Source of the DNA: Isohypsibius dastychi
Lineage: Eukaryota; Tardigrada; Eutardigrada; Parachela; Isohypsibiidae
Assembly (NCBI GenBank): GCA_034696485.1
Contig: JAQIWT010001021.1
Location: forward strand, 1-13,003
Reading direction: 5' to 3'
Length of the DNA stretch: 13,003 nt
The translations under genes and the position numbers were made by a program. The notes beneath the pieces are model-generated. The model did not search any database and was not told the origin of the DNA. It saw nothing but the letters and a program-made list of their open reading frames with translations. Numbering within the stretch: the first letter of the stretch is position 1; the number at the start of each line of letters is the position of its first letter. Shown piece by piece: positions 1-9,744 of the stretch.

Positions 1-1054
1 TCCAGATATCTCATCCTGCCAACCCAAATTTTCTACGAGTTCATTCCGTATGAACAAGCTGAAGAAGCCAACCCGTCAACCGTATTCCTAGAGGATGTAA
101 GCTTGGTGCATCAAATACGTCCATAGCCCTAACTAACCTCGATCTTTGTGAGTTAGCTTCAATTGAATCATGAATACGAAATCATGCTGACAACATTCGC
201 GGGCTTGTATCGATACCGACTCGGTGATGTTATCCGCATCGTGGATTTCTATAACAAGTGTCCCCTTATGGAGCTCTTACATCGAACCAGTCAGCTTCTG
301 AGTATCAAAGGAGAAAAAGTATCGGAGATCTCGTTATACTCCGCACTCTCGGCAACGTTGGCTGCTTTGTCAATCAAAATGGATGCCGTATTAGATTTCA
401 CCAGCTGCGAGAGTGTTTTCCTCGAAGCCTTGAGCGCAGGTACCGTAAAATAAAATTTCGGTTGCGCAGGATTCTTTTGGAATGGGTGAAGTACTCCGTT
501 CTCGGGATCAACTGCACCCCCTTTTTGCTGTATCGATTGGCTCACCACAAGCACCATGCGTGAGCCCCGGGTGCACCCTCCAACTGCGCACTTGGTGAGC
601 GAATTGACCCAGCGAAAAGGGGGTGCAGTTGATCCCGAGAACGGAGTATTTACAACAGTGGCTGTGATTCCAGGTGACCAGGCGAGCAAGTCTCCTTACT
701 ATACAATCTTCTTGGAACTAGCTCCCGGCTTCGACCAACTGCTTGTGAAGAACACAGCATCATTTGAACAAGCGGTGGGACATGCAGTTCTCAAAATGGT
801 CTCATACAAACTGATTCAGATCTGTGATTTTATAGCTGGATTCGAACCTGTGTCAAGTACACGGCCGCTATAAGTACCAACGTGACAAAGGGGGCCTGGA
901 TGCCCTCCATGTAGCGTTTGTGCAACCAGGAGGATTCGAGGGGCTTCGCTATCATATGCTGGCAACCAGCACTGCATCGGCAATCCAATTGAAAATTCCA
1001 AGAATTCTTAAGAAACTTGACCTTATTGAATTTATTTTGGCACGGAAGATATGA
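1..1054 (+). CDS. GH3-type acyl-acid amido synthetase, C-terminal part (5'-truncated by window)
   Basis: GH3 proteins are ANL-superfamily enzymes that adenylate a small carboxylic acid and join it to an amino acid. They are best known from plant hormone conjugation but also occur in animals, where substrates are mostly unknown. Proposed exons are 1-96, 157-439, 659-798 and 836-1054, giving about 245 residues, roughly the last 40% of a usual GH3 protein. Exon 1 contains FYEFIPYE. Exon 2 has LTTFAGLYRYRLGDV, the conserved GH3 block with the YR..LGD nucleotide-binding motif, then LLSIKGEKVSE. Exon 3 has SPYYTIFLEL. Exon 4 has GRYKYQRDKGGL, FVQPGGFEGLR and KIPRILKK before the TGA at 1052-1054. 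Donors and acceptors are GTAAGC/TTAG, GTACCG/ACAG (GTGTTT at 413 is an alternative of the same phase) and GTCTCA/ATAG. The last intron is only 37 nt with a weak donor, so a frame break there is the alternative. Frames join without stops. The family call is strong; splice details are inferred. Confidence 0.85.
492..648. repeat. Foldback inverted repeat inside a GH3 intron
   Basis: The 34 nt at 492-525 (starting TACTCCGTTCTCGGG) are repeated exactly, in reverse complement, at 615-648. Weaker pairing continues inward to CTCACCA at 541-547 against TGGTGAG at 593-599, leaving a spacer of about 45 nt. The element lies wholly in the proposed intron 440-658 and ends 10 nt before its acceptor. No clear target-site duplication is visible at the outer edges (GGTGAAG left, TTTACAA right). 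It could be a MITE-like or foldback insertion, a palindromic local duplication, or an assembly artefact. I did not find another copy in the window. Confidence 0.85.
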
Positions 1055-1369
1055 GTTCTCAATAGATACTCGTGACCTTGGGCGTACTGTTGATGAAGTT
1101 ACTGCAGCGATTACTAAAGGTCTACCTTTGCCCTCCACCTTGTACTCATTTAGCAGGCACCGTGTTTAATGCATCGATCAACGCTCAGCAGTTTTGTTTG
1201 ATTACCAAAAGTAAGAGCAATCCTGTGACCGAGTAAGGCCAACATCTATGTACCAGATCACAGCTACGGGAATTTTCACAAAATCATAATACATCCAGTT
1301 TGTCCTGTGAAACCCCGCGAAAAAAGCCAGTGGATCACAAAATAGTGCCCTTTCGTTTCCAAAGTACTT
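1055..1369. other. Spacer, no gene recognised
   Basis: This follows the GH3 stop and should include its 3' UTR. No canonical AATAAA is visible near the stop; AATACA near 1287 is a weak variant. A stretch near 1060-1135 can be read as RDLGRTVDEVTAAITKG on the plus strand, but I do not recognise it and stops lie close on both sides. Confidence 0.4.
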
Positions 1370-1789
1370 ATGACTAGGATGCCACCACCTCGATTGCCCC
1401 CAGAAGAATTACTACCTGGCGGATCGAAACAAAAGCAGCTAAAGCAGCTAACAAAAGTTGCTACCGGTACTTTAGACGAAAGTATCCACATTAATATGCA
1501 GAGTGGAATCCAGAAAGATCAATCCGGAGAATCAACCGAAGCAAATCCCGAAAACGCCGAGCGGATGGAGCATATGACGAATATGTACAGGAACTCTCAA
1601 GCTGAAACAGGTTCGAGTGAGACTAGACGAATCAATCGCTGAACTTGCTAAGGGAAACAAAACCAGCTACACCAACGGACAAGTCTTCAAGAAACACGCA
1701 AAGTTATACAAAATATTGATGAGTTGAAGAAACAAATCAGCTTTCTCCCGCAGATGTTTCGAGATCTCTGTTTCAAAGAACTGACCTAA
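1370..1789 (+). pseudogene. Frame-shifted remains of a possible coiled-coil protein (unrecognised)
   Basis: I do not recognise the family. An ATG frame at 1370-1642 gives 90 residues: a proline-rich start (MPPPRLPPEELLPGG) and a polar, Gln/Glu-rich remainder. Overlapping it, a second frame (about 1586-1727) reads LKLKQVRVRLDESIAELAKGN, and a third (1685-1789) reads RKVIQNIDELKKQISFLPQM and ends in TAA. The two later pieces look like consecutive halves of a charged amphipathic helix with heptad-like spacing, which suggests one original coiled-coil reading frame broken by at least two small indels. No GT-AG intron explains the frame changes. The alternative is that only the first frame is real, or that none is. 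Neighbours give no hint of function. Confidence 0.35.
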
Positions 1790-2576
1790 ATGAGCTCCCG
1801 GCTCCAGCGCCTGCCCGCTCCACCACTGACTCCTGCAATCCCGCAATCACGATCTTGTTCGAGCGTAAGCAATTAACTGATATTCTGCGAATGAACCGAT
1901 TGTGGTGCCATTTGTTTTCTGGTGTATTACCCAGAAACCTCGTCGAAAATTATAGAAAGCTGGGCTAAGTGAATTCAGATGTCACCTGTCAGCGATTTGA
2001 GATGGAATCAAAGCAAATCATAAGGTACTAGATGGCCATTCTGTCTTTGTTCTCCGGTGGAGAAAACGCCCGATGGTTCAATCGCCTTGTATTGTGTGAT
2101 TGTTAGAATCAACAACAGAATGACCTATTAATGTAATTAGTTCCCAAAAAATGAGCTTGAGCGATCGACACTTCAGTTCCAACCGCCGGAGACTGCCATG
2201 CCTCTTGAACAGAGAAACGACTGATTTCAGCCTTATTTCCGAGCTACAATCTCGGCAAGTTTAATCAAGAACAACAGATCATCAAAATGCGTAGTGTTTT
2301 GGCAATTTTCGTCATGTGGAAACAGCAAGAAATGGATGCCAGTTCAAAACGCGGCGCAGAATCGAATTAGTTTCAAGCCTAGTTAGTTTCCACCCAGCTG
2401 ACAATGAGCTCATTTTCACTTTTTTAGCTCACGTCTCACTGAGTTCCTCTCAACTTTATAGTGCGCTTTCCTATTTAGTTTGACCATCGTTCAAATATAA
2501 GAGTTGTCATACTATTTGCGAAAACCGATGGATGAATGTAGTAAAGAGTTGGCCAGGCCACAAAAACTAAGAAACG
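1790..2576. other. Intergenic, no gene recognised
   Basis: No frame of useful length or recognised motif was found on either strand. The right part lies immediately downstream of the copy A stop codon (minus strand), so it should hold that copy's 3' UTR, but no AATAAA is visible on the minus strand within about 130 nt. Base composition is mixed, with no obvious repeats. Confidence 0.4.
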
Positions 2577-4677
2577 TCAATCTTCCAACGGTCGTTTAAT
2601 GCTCTTTCGCGGGGGAAGATTGAGTGAAGAAGCCAGAAGGCGAGCGGGTACAAAGTCTCCATCTTCCGTTGCCGAAACGGCAATTTCTTGGCGCCCTGTC
2701 CACAAATCTTTAACATGATCATAGACCCATAATGCAAGCTGATATTCATGATTCTTTCGCCCGGAGCTGACAACGCAAATGATTTTGTTCTCGATCTTCA
2801 GGATCCTCACGAGCGTTTTAGTGCATGCGGCTGAAAGAAAACATGCCTGGCGTGTTCAAGATTCCATTAATTTAGACATGATCTGACGAATCTAAAGGTC
2901 GATCTTACCGCTGACGCGAAATTCTGAAGTAGCTGAGTTGAAAATCCACAGCCTGGTCTCGAGACACCCTGAAGTAGAAAGTGAGGACCTAAATACAGCA
3001 GCTAGTGAACCTTTTGGTCCTACCTTTGATGTATATCATTCCATCAGGCCCAATGCAACAATCTTCTGGGATGTCACTGAAGGGCGGTGTAACGGGTAGC
3101 CCAGCCGACCAAACCTCATTTCCAGGGTCGTATGTATAACGACCGTCTTTGACAAATATATGAATCTTTCCGGCAAGTCCGATCAGCGAAACGTGCAAGT
3201 AGTTGTTCTTAAGCTGGTCAGGTACATCGGAAATCTTGCTGGAAATCATGTCGGAGCAGTCGAATTTGAAGAAATCACGCTCACGATTTTCAAGGTTCCA
3301 TAGAGTCATATAAACACAACCATCAAGATGTGCTGCTGCCCCTACTTCAGATCAGACTTCGTTACATTACACCTTTACCGTTAAGATGATGACAGGAAAA
3401 ACTTACATCCCGGTATCTCTACATAAGAGTAGGGAATGCTGTGTGCAACCTTCGGGACCCAGTTCTCAAGGATTGGATCGCCTACACCCAGGTAGTCATC
3501 TTGGAACAGGCAAATCACATTCGCTGGATATGCACAGCAAGGACGATTCAAGTCACTTTCAGTGTCCAGTTTAATGGTCGAACACACTGATCCTACAGAT
3601 CGAGCGAACGGGTCGAAACACAGCAGCTCGTCTCGAGTGTCTTCACTGCATGGCAAGAATGCTATCACTTCGAGCGTTCCTGGAAAACCAACATTCTGGT
3701 CAAGCTACCGGTATCAGCCAGTAACAACGGCAGGTACATACGTGGCTGGGAATCCGATGAATCGTTAATGCACGCAATAAACATGCGTACGAGAGGAGGT
3801 GCTGAAGGATCATTCCGAAGCTCCGCCAGAACTTTCTGCGACAGACAGCCACCGCGAATATACTTGAACATGGTGACGAATTCATCGGATCTTTTCGAAA
3901 GATCGACAGCAAGCCAGCTGCAAATAGTTCGGAAAAGTACATCTTCCGAGACAACGAAGAGATTGGGATCCGAGATGATATCCATCCACTACAAAAAGTC
4001 AAACTGAGATAAGCTACTTGACTAAAAACATTGGTTACTACCTGTTTCCCAGACATTTCCATCAACATCTCAGAGCATGTCCCGAGTATGTATTCAAAAT
4101 TGGCCTTGGCAAATCTCAGAGCTTCCTCATTCAAACCAACATAACCGTGATACTCCTCAGGCGTGAAATAACCCCACAGAATGACCGAGCTGTTGTGATT
4201 CTTCATCTCGTCTCGAATCAATTGGGAGAACTGACTGGAAAGGTTCGTCATCTGAAGAAAGTTCGCTGCGCCAACCAGGGTCGAAAGGTCACTGTGACCA
4301 CCCATTTCCAGTAATCCAGTTGAAGCAAGCTCAAGCAAACTGGAAACACAAACGTTAAAACAATTCCTCGTTACCAGAAATATTCTCACTTTTTAAAGAT
4401 GCCCATTCTCGAGCTTGATTTCAGGAGTCGAGTCCAATCCATCTTTATTCCAACGTTCCACAAAAGAACGGAAGTACATGCTTATCTGTATGAGATGACT
4501 TTTGCAACAAACGGTGGCATCTCCATCTTCTCCTTCCCCGCGAACAACAATCTGATCTTGCAAACTCATCCTCAAGTGTTGTTGGAGAATTTTCAGCGAG
4601 TCATCAGCGTGAAGCTCAAACAATTTCACGTAGGACTTCCCATTCCTCTGGATCACAAGTCTTGCAGGCCAATCCAT
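2577..4677 (-). pseudogene. BTB-BACK-kelch gene, copy A, disabled by a frameshift at the end of exon 1
   Basis: This is the paralogue of copy B (7080-9289) with the same seven exons: 4390-4677, 4042-4339, 3742-3988, 3407-3679, 3024-3344, 2909-2968 and 2577-2830. The proposed start MDWPARLVIQ has a good initiation context (GAGATGG). Exon 1 carries the N-terminal part of the BTB domain, exon 2 the rest of BTB and the start of BACK, exon 3 the rest of BACK (WMDIISDPNLFVVSEDVLFR), and exons 4-7 a degenerate kelch-like propeller. Exons 2, 3 and 6 match copy B in length exactly; exons 4, 5 and 7 differ by multiples of 3 (-3, -3, +9). Exon 1 is 8 nt shorter, missing bases just before the donor, so TAA at 4393-4395 falls in frame and the phase into exon 2 is lost. 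By eye about two thirds of exon 3 residues match copy B. A weak GC donor at 4402 would restore the frame but drop about seven BTB residues. Gene identity is firm; loss of function is inferred. Confidence 0.82.
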
Positions 4678-5117
4678 CTCAGGAACAGAGACGAAAGATA
4701 TAGAGGCAAAAAGCGAGAACCGTTTGCTTCTCGAGGATATCTTGTTGAAAATGGAAAATAAAATGTGGAATGCCTTCTGCCAGCTTGATTGAGCATAGAA
4801 TCCCAGCATTGTGTTATTCCGCTTACTTCTCAGCCATGAGCTACTCGCGAAGTGAGTAGAGCGGTACTCGCTCACTATTGCCTCACCTCGATTGTTTCGC
4901 TCAACGTTTGTTCTGCTTTTTTACCAAATGCTCGTTTTTTTGATTGCTTGTACAGTTTGTGCATTGAACCCGATCCATCATCGAAACGGGTATTTCAACC
5001 ATAAACTTCTGAGCGCCAACAATATCGAACCCATCGCCAAATAAAATGACGTACTGCAGGGCCGGAAGTCGTCTTCTGATACATCATGGCAGTTCCCTAA
5101 CACGAACATCTGTTTCC

Positions 5118-5134
5118 GAGCAGTGATGGCAGTT
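5118..5134 (-). promoter_or_regulatory. Conserved 17-mer upstream of kelch copy A
   Basis: GAGCAGTGATGGCAGTT is identical in the 5' flank of both kelch copies, 441 nt above the copy A start codon and 439 nt above the copy B start (9728-9744), inside otherwise diverged sequence. A second ATGGCAGTTC lies about 40 nt away in copy A (near 5085). It may be a promoter element or untranslated exon. The function is inferred only from local conservation. Confidence 0.35.
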
Positions 5135-5283
5135 CTTAACAATAGCCCATCTTTCGGTTTAAAATTACAGAGTTCACGACTTGGCGGAAAAATCACGCTA
5201 CTTCCGCTCAGAACTGAGGAAGTGGGATTCTTATTTATGACACAAGGATTCGCCATCCAAGCTATCTTTCTTGCAGTCACCAA

Positions 5284-5532
5284 AGATTCCAGTATCTTAG
5301 GTGTTAAGTATTATTCATGTATCAATACTATAATTTATTTGGACGCTCCACATTGCGCCTGTCAACGGAAAAAAATATTCCATCGGATTCAAAACGCAGA
5401 CCAAGCCTAAGTTCTGCAAGCTCCCTTGAAAATTGACCAAAAATGACCGAAACCACTTTAAACGACCCGGAACCTCCAAGAGGCCCGTTTTTCCTTGTTT
5501 CTAACCCATGGTAGCCGTCTCCAGACTTTTCG
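5284..5532. other. Spacer between copy A flank and the FTCD fragment
   Basis: On the minus strand a stop-free frame of about 57 codons runs between roughly 5515 and 5345 (including FGQFSRELAELRLG), but it does not resemble the expected continuation of cyclodeaminase. No other feature is seen. Confidence 0.3.
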
Positions 5533-6217
5533 CACCAACTTGGCTAGCCTCGTCGCTTTTTCCAACGCAGTCTCCTTGATCTGCACTTCTTCTGGACTCC
5601 CCGCCGAAAGTCTGTTAGCTTCCGACAAATTCAGTCAGATCCAGAAGTTCTTCACACAAAAACATGAAATCAATGGAGTCCCACGATTATCGCGTTAAAT
5701 GCCTGGGTGTCCAAATCGACCTGCAGGATTAACTCATTCATCGCTGAATGAAATTCCGGGATCAGTTCGCGCATTTCATTTTCCAGATTCTCGAACTTCT
5801 TGTTTCCATAAGAGAGCCATGGCATCCAGCGCCCTGATAAAAAGGAAAAGTTTTTTCCGGGTGAAAGGTCAACTTTTCCGAACAAAATGCACCTAACAAA
5901 TAAGTGGAGCTCAAAATCAATTGACTTCTTATTCCTGATTACCAACTGACAAATTGGAAATATTTGCTTTCATTTGATTTTCATAGAAGTACTCACTACA
6001 TTGAGTTCAACTTACCATACTGTACTTCCGATTCCGATCAGAGCAGCAACTGATCCGCCTCCAGGAGCCGGCTTCCGGTCAGCCACTTTTTGCACGAATT
6101 CGCCCACCGTCAAAATCAATCCGGATTAGATGTCATGGAATTCTTGACCGCATATTCAATAACCCGGGTGTTGTAATCAAATGGACTCAACACATTCAAT
6201 TCAAGCCGATCAACTAG
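5533..6217 (-). pseudogene. Formiminotransferase-cyclodeaminase (FTCD) fragment, cyclodeaminase domain, decayed
   Basis: FTCD links histidine breakdown to the folate pool; its C-terminal domain turns 5-formimino-THF into 5,10-methenyl-THF. Three consecutive pieces match the linker and start of that domain in order. Exon 6217-6016 reads QLVDRLELNVLSPFDYNTRV then, after a frame change near 6118, LTVGEFVQKVADRKPAPGGGS with the conserved PGGGSVAA motif. Exon 5833-5685 reads SYGNKKFENLENEMRELIPE and HSAMNELILQVDLDTQAFN. Exon from 5611 reads LSAGSPEEVQIKETALEKAT. Acceptors (TTCAG, ATCAG, AACAG) and donors (GTAAGT, GTGGGA) are visible, but joining them breaks frame at about 6118, at the 6016/5833 junction and at the 5685/5611 junction, and the first break leads straight to TGA at 6116-6118. 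The formiminotransferase domain and the C-terminal half of cyclodeaminase are not found. The identity is well supported; the pseudogene status depends on the sequence being accurate. Confidence 0.8.
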
Positions 6218-7079
6218 CTGAAGATCAAACGGTGAGGCAACTTTATAATTCAATACGTTACGTTTCTACAAAAGGATTGTTTACTTCGAGAATAGTAATT
6301 TCAAAATTTAAAACCGCTTTTCACATTCGCACAGTTCATCTCCTCGAACTTCAGGCAAACTTTGCAAACTTGGGATGTTTACGAGGTAATAATTCGCTCA
6401 ACTCGCTTTTGGTTCTCAGTTCGCCCACGCAACACAAACCACCAGTCAAATTTCAGCCAGCTACCACAAAAATGTAAGATGTGTTGTGTAGGCTATCATA
6501 GTACTAGTAATGTAGCGGATTTTTCGGGTAATGTGCCCACCATCCTTGTAGGAGCTCCACAGCCAAGTGAAAAACCAAGTCGCGAAGAATCGAAATAGGC
6601 TCAACACTTTTCACATCGGTAGCTGGCCAGCCGTTGTTGAATGCTCACTTCGAAATCGGTCAGATGCCATCTGATCTAAGCCGTAATGATAAAGAACATC
6701 AGTAATGTCGTATCCCAGTCCAGAAGATTAGGAAGTTCCAGCTGCAACTGGTGCAATTTCACACAAATTTGTCGAGAAGAACAAGAAACAACGAGAACAC
6801 GAAAAATGCCAGGTATGAAATTTCGTCCCGTGCGAGGCAATGTGATAATGTGCTCAATTTTCTTTTCTAACCGTCACTCCGCTGGTTTTTTCTTTGCTTA
6901 CCCCGTGGGTTATCGGTTTCATTTGATCACCCAAGATGAATGTTCAGAATAATCTCACACCGTTTACAAAAGACAAATATGAGTTCCGTTCAGTGCCAAT
7001 TTCGTGAAGTTCGAACTGTCAAAACAAAACGGTTATTTACCGAAAATGGCTGGATGAAACTTAAGATGGCAATGCTGCT
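6218..7079. other. Spacer, no gene recognised
   Basis: This lies upstream of the FTCD fragment and downstream of the copy B stop. Frames up to 98 codons exist on the plus strand (6181-6477, 6362-6598, 6686-6952), but none resembles a known family and none is supported by splice signals or a second line of evidence. A small CAGATGCCATCTG palindrome lies at 6661-6673. I searched the minus strand for the formiminotransferase domain and did not find it. Confidence 0.4.
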
Positions 7080-9289
7080 CTAGTCTTCCAACGGCCGCTT
7101 TGCGCTCTTTCGCGGGAGGAGATTGAATGAAGAAGCCAAGAGGCGAACTGGTAGAAACTTCCCATTCTCGTTCACGCCGATCTTGACCTCAGTATATTCT
7201 TTCCACGAATCGGTGACGTAATCATAAACAATTGTTCCAAGCGTATTTCTTTTCTTCGATTTCACCACGCAAATGATCTTGCTTTCCACGTTCATGACCT
7301 CACGCAGCGTTCTAGGGCAGGCGGCTAGAAAAGAAAGCTATTTGATTTCATGCTGTTTTCAGATAGAATAATGTTATGTTTCATCCGGCGCGCAGCTGAA
7401 GCTGGCAGGTTTAGTGACCGTTCAAAGAGTTCGAAGATAAGTCAATAATTTCATGATGTTTCAGATCTGATAAGTTTAGTATTTACCGCTGATGCGAAAT
7501 GCCGAACTAACTACATTGAACATCCATAGCCTGGTCTCGTTACTCCCTGAAGTAAGAGGTGATGAGCTTGATATACTAATTACCAGGAATTTGGGTCTAC
7601 CTTTGATGTATACCATTCCATCTGGCCCAACGCAACAACTATCTGGGTGTTCCTTGAAGGGCGGTGTGATGATCGAAGCAGCCGACCAAGCCTCATTGCT
7701 GGCATCAAATGTATAATGTTGGTCCATGGTGAATATATGGATCTTTCCGGCAAGCCCAATCAGCGAAAGATTGCGGCAGTTCCGAAGGTCGTCTGGTACC
7801 TCGAGAACGCTTGTATTGCTGGAAATCATGTCGGAACAATCAACTTTGAAGATCCTGCGTGCACACTGACCCTCGTTCCATAGAGACATGTAAATGAACC
7901 CGTCAAGATACGCTGCTGTTCCTACTGCAGATCAGACTTCCGTAGATCATTTTTCGAATATCTGATGATAGAAAACTTACAGTCGTGCCTTTTCAAATAA
8001 CAGGACGGAATTTTGTGTCCAACCTCCAAAATCCAGGTATTTAGGATTGGCTCGACTGCACACAGGGAGCCATGTTGCAACATGTAAATGATATTCGCAG
8101 GAGATACAAGACAGCCAAATCTGTCCGAAAAACTTTTGGCGTCGGATGCCTTGATTGAACGCGCTGATGAAGATCGAGCGAATGGGTCGAAAAAAACCAC
8201 CTCAGTGTCTCCCGGGTCTCCAGCGAATGGCAGAAAGGCCACCACCTCAATTGTTCCTAAAACAGCAATGTTCTATTCGAGATCCCCGCTGGTCACAACT
8301 ACAGCTACACACGTGGCTGAGATTCCGACGAATCGTTGACACAGGCCACAAACATGCGAATGACAAGAGGTGTTGATGGATCATCCCGGAACTCAGCCAG
8401 AAGACTTTCCGAGAGACAGCCACCGCGAATATGCTTAGCCATGGATACACAATCATCCGACCTTTTTGAGGGATCGATGGCAACCCAGCGGCAGAGAGTT
8501 CGGAAAAGTACATCTTCCGAGATAACGAAGAAATCGGGGTCCGAAATGATATCCAACCACTAGAAAAATCGAAGTGAAGTAACTATTCGACAAAGAGTAT
8601 CCACGAATACCTGTTTTCCAGATACATCCATCAACTGCTCGGAACATGTTGCGAGTATATATTCAAATCTGCTCTTGACAAGTTCAGAAGCTTGCTCTCT
8701 CAAACCAACATAACCGTGGTACTCTTCTGGTGTCATATAGCACCACAGAATAACCGAGCTGTTGAAATTATTTATCTCGTTTCGAATCAGTTTGAAGAAC
8801 CGACTGGAAAGATCTGCCATCTGGAGGAAGTTCGCAGCACCAACCAGGGTTGAAAGGTCGTTATGATCCCCCATCCCCAGCAATCCAGTCGATGCAAGCT
8901 CTAGCAAGCTAGAAACATACACGATTAAACGGTTTTCTATAGAAAACTAGTACCAGCTAGCACTGAACAGTAAAAGAAAAGGATAATTCTCACTTTTTGA
9001 AGACGTCAAGTCGAATATTCTCCAGCTTGATTTCAGGAGTCGAGTCTGCTTTATCGTGATTCCAGCGTTCCACAAAAGATCGGAAATATGTGCTGATTTG
9101 GAGAAGATAACTCTTGCGACAGACAATGGCCTCTCCATCTCCTCCTTCACCACGAACAACAATCTGATCTTGCGAGCTTATCTTCCAATGCTCTTGGAGG
9201 ATTTTCAGCGAATTCTCGGCGGCAGGCTCAAACAATTTGACGTAGGACTTCCCACTCCTCTGGATCACAAGTCTTGCAGGCCAATCCAT
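7080..9289 (-). CDS. BTB-BACK-kelch protein (KLHL-like Cullin-3 adaptor), copy B, intact
   Basis: KLHL proteins usually bind Cullin-3 through BTB and BACK and present substrates, held by the kelch propeller, for ubiquitination. Seven exons are proposed: 8994-9289, 8611-8908, 8313-8559, 7981-8256, 7601-7924, 7487-7546 and 7080-7324, with introns of 85, 51, 56, 56, 54 and 162 nt, all GT-AG. The joined frame is 1746 nt (581 residues), a usual KLHL length. Residues 1-45 are a pre-BTB segment (MDWPARLVIQ start). BTB follows (about 46-145; CRKSYLLQISTYFRSFVERW, then VFKNLLELASTGLL across the first junction). BACK lies at about 165-275 (LDIISDPDFFVISEDVLFR). Residues 285-581 are kelch-like blades such as GTAAYLDGFIYMSLW, YTFDASNEAW and IVYDYVTDSW. 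The double glycines of classical kelch repeats are mostly missing, so the propeller is divergent. The protein ends KRPLED, as copy A does. The substrate is unknown. Exon structure agrees with copy A, which supports it independently. Confidence 0.88.
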
Positions 9290-9727
9290 TTCAGGAACAG
9301 ACACCAACGGTAAGAATGCAGGTGAAAAAGTGGAATTCGACGCCTCGCGAGAATATCCTTTCGAAAATTGAAAATGCGAAAGAATGGTTTTGAGTTCTGA
9401 TTGAGCGTGGAATGCCAGCCTTGAATCATCTCATATCACTTATCTCTCACCCTCGAGTTACCCGCGAAGTCATCAGAGCGGTACCCGCGTACTATTAACC
9501 CACCTCACGCAATTGCTTCGTTCGACCAACATTAATATACTGTTTTTCGCCATCAGTTTCTTTCTAGATTGCCTACATTTCATCGGACATGATCCGCTAT
9601 CAAAACTGAAAATTCAACCATCAGTTTTTTGGCTCCAGTAATATCGTGCCCATCGCCAAAAAACTGGCATGACCGCTAGTTATCTCTTGATATTAAATGG
9701 CATTCCCCAATAGAGAGATTCGTTACG

Positions 9728-9744
9728 GAGCAGTGATGGCAGTT
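9728..9744 (-). promoter_or_regulatory. Conserved 17-mer upstream of kelch copy B
   Basis: Identical to 5118-5134 and at nearly the same distance from the start codon (439 against 441 nt). A nearby CCCATCGCCAAA (9649-9660) is also conserved in copy A (5030-5041). This is a candidate promoter core or 5' UTR exon, inferred from conservation alone. Confidence 0.35.

Larger units (their letters stand above)
2577..5283 (-). repeat. Tandem duplication unit, copy A (gene plus 5' flank)
   Basis: Homology to 7080-9902 runs from the stop codon of the kelch gene through all exons and continues about 600 nt upstream of the start codon. Upstream anchors include AGAGCGGTAC near 4858, CCCATCGCCAAA at 5030-5041 and GAGCAGTGATGGCAGTT at 5118-5134, ending near TTGCAGT at about 5275-5281. 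No homology is seen below 2577. Units are in the same orientation and are separated by about 1.8 kb of non-duplicated DNA. Confidence 0.85.

Noticed and set aside
838-848. GGTTCGAATCC on the minus strand, resembling the B box of a tRNA gene
   Set aside because: The flanking bases do not form a T stem (CACAG against CAGCT), no A box or acceptor stem is found upstream, and the site lies in a GH3 coding exon.
3700-4389. Long 229-codon minus-strand frame read as one exon
   Set aside because: It crosses the donor at 4042 and acceptor at 3988. Comparison with copy B shows exon 2 is followed by an intron and a frame change, so the second half is out of frame.
4678-4875. Upstream extension of the copy A protein to an earlier ATG
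   Set aside because: The extension is not conserved as protein in copy B, where stops interrupt it. Both copies share an ATG at MDWPARL with good context.
6686-6952. 88-codon plus-strand frame with a short ATG exon-like start at 6806 (ATGCCAG followed by GTATGA)
   Set aside because: No resemblance to a known family and no matching downstream exon on the plus strand before the antisense kelch gene.
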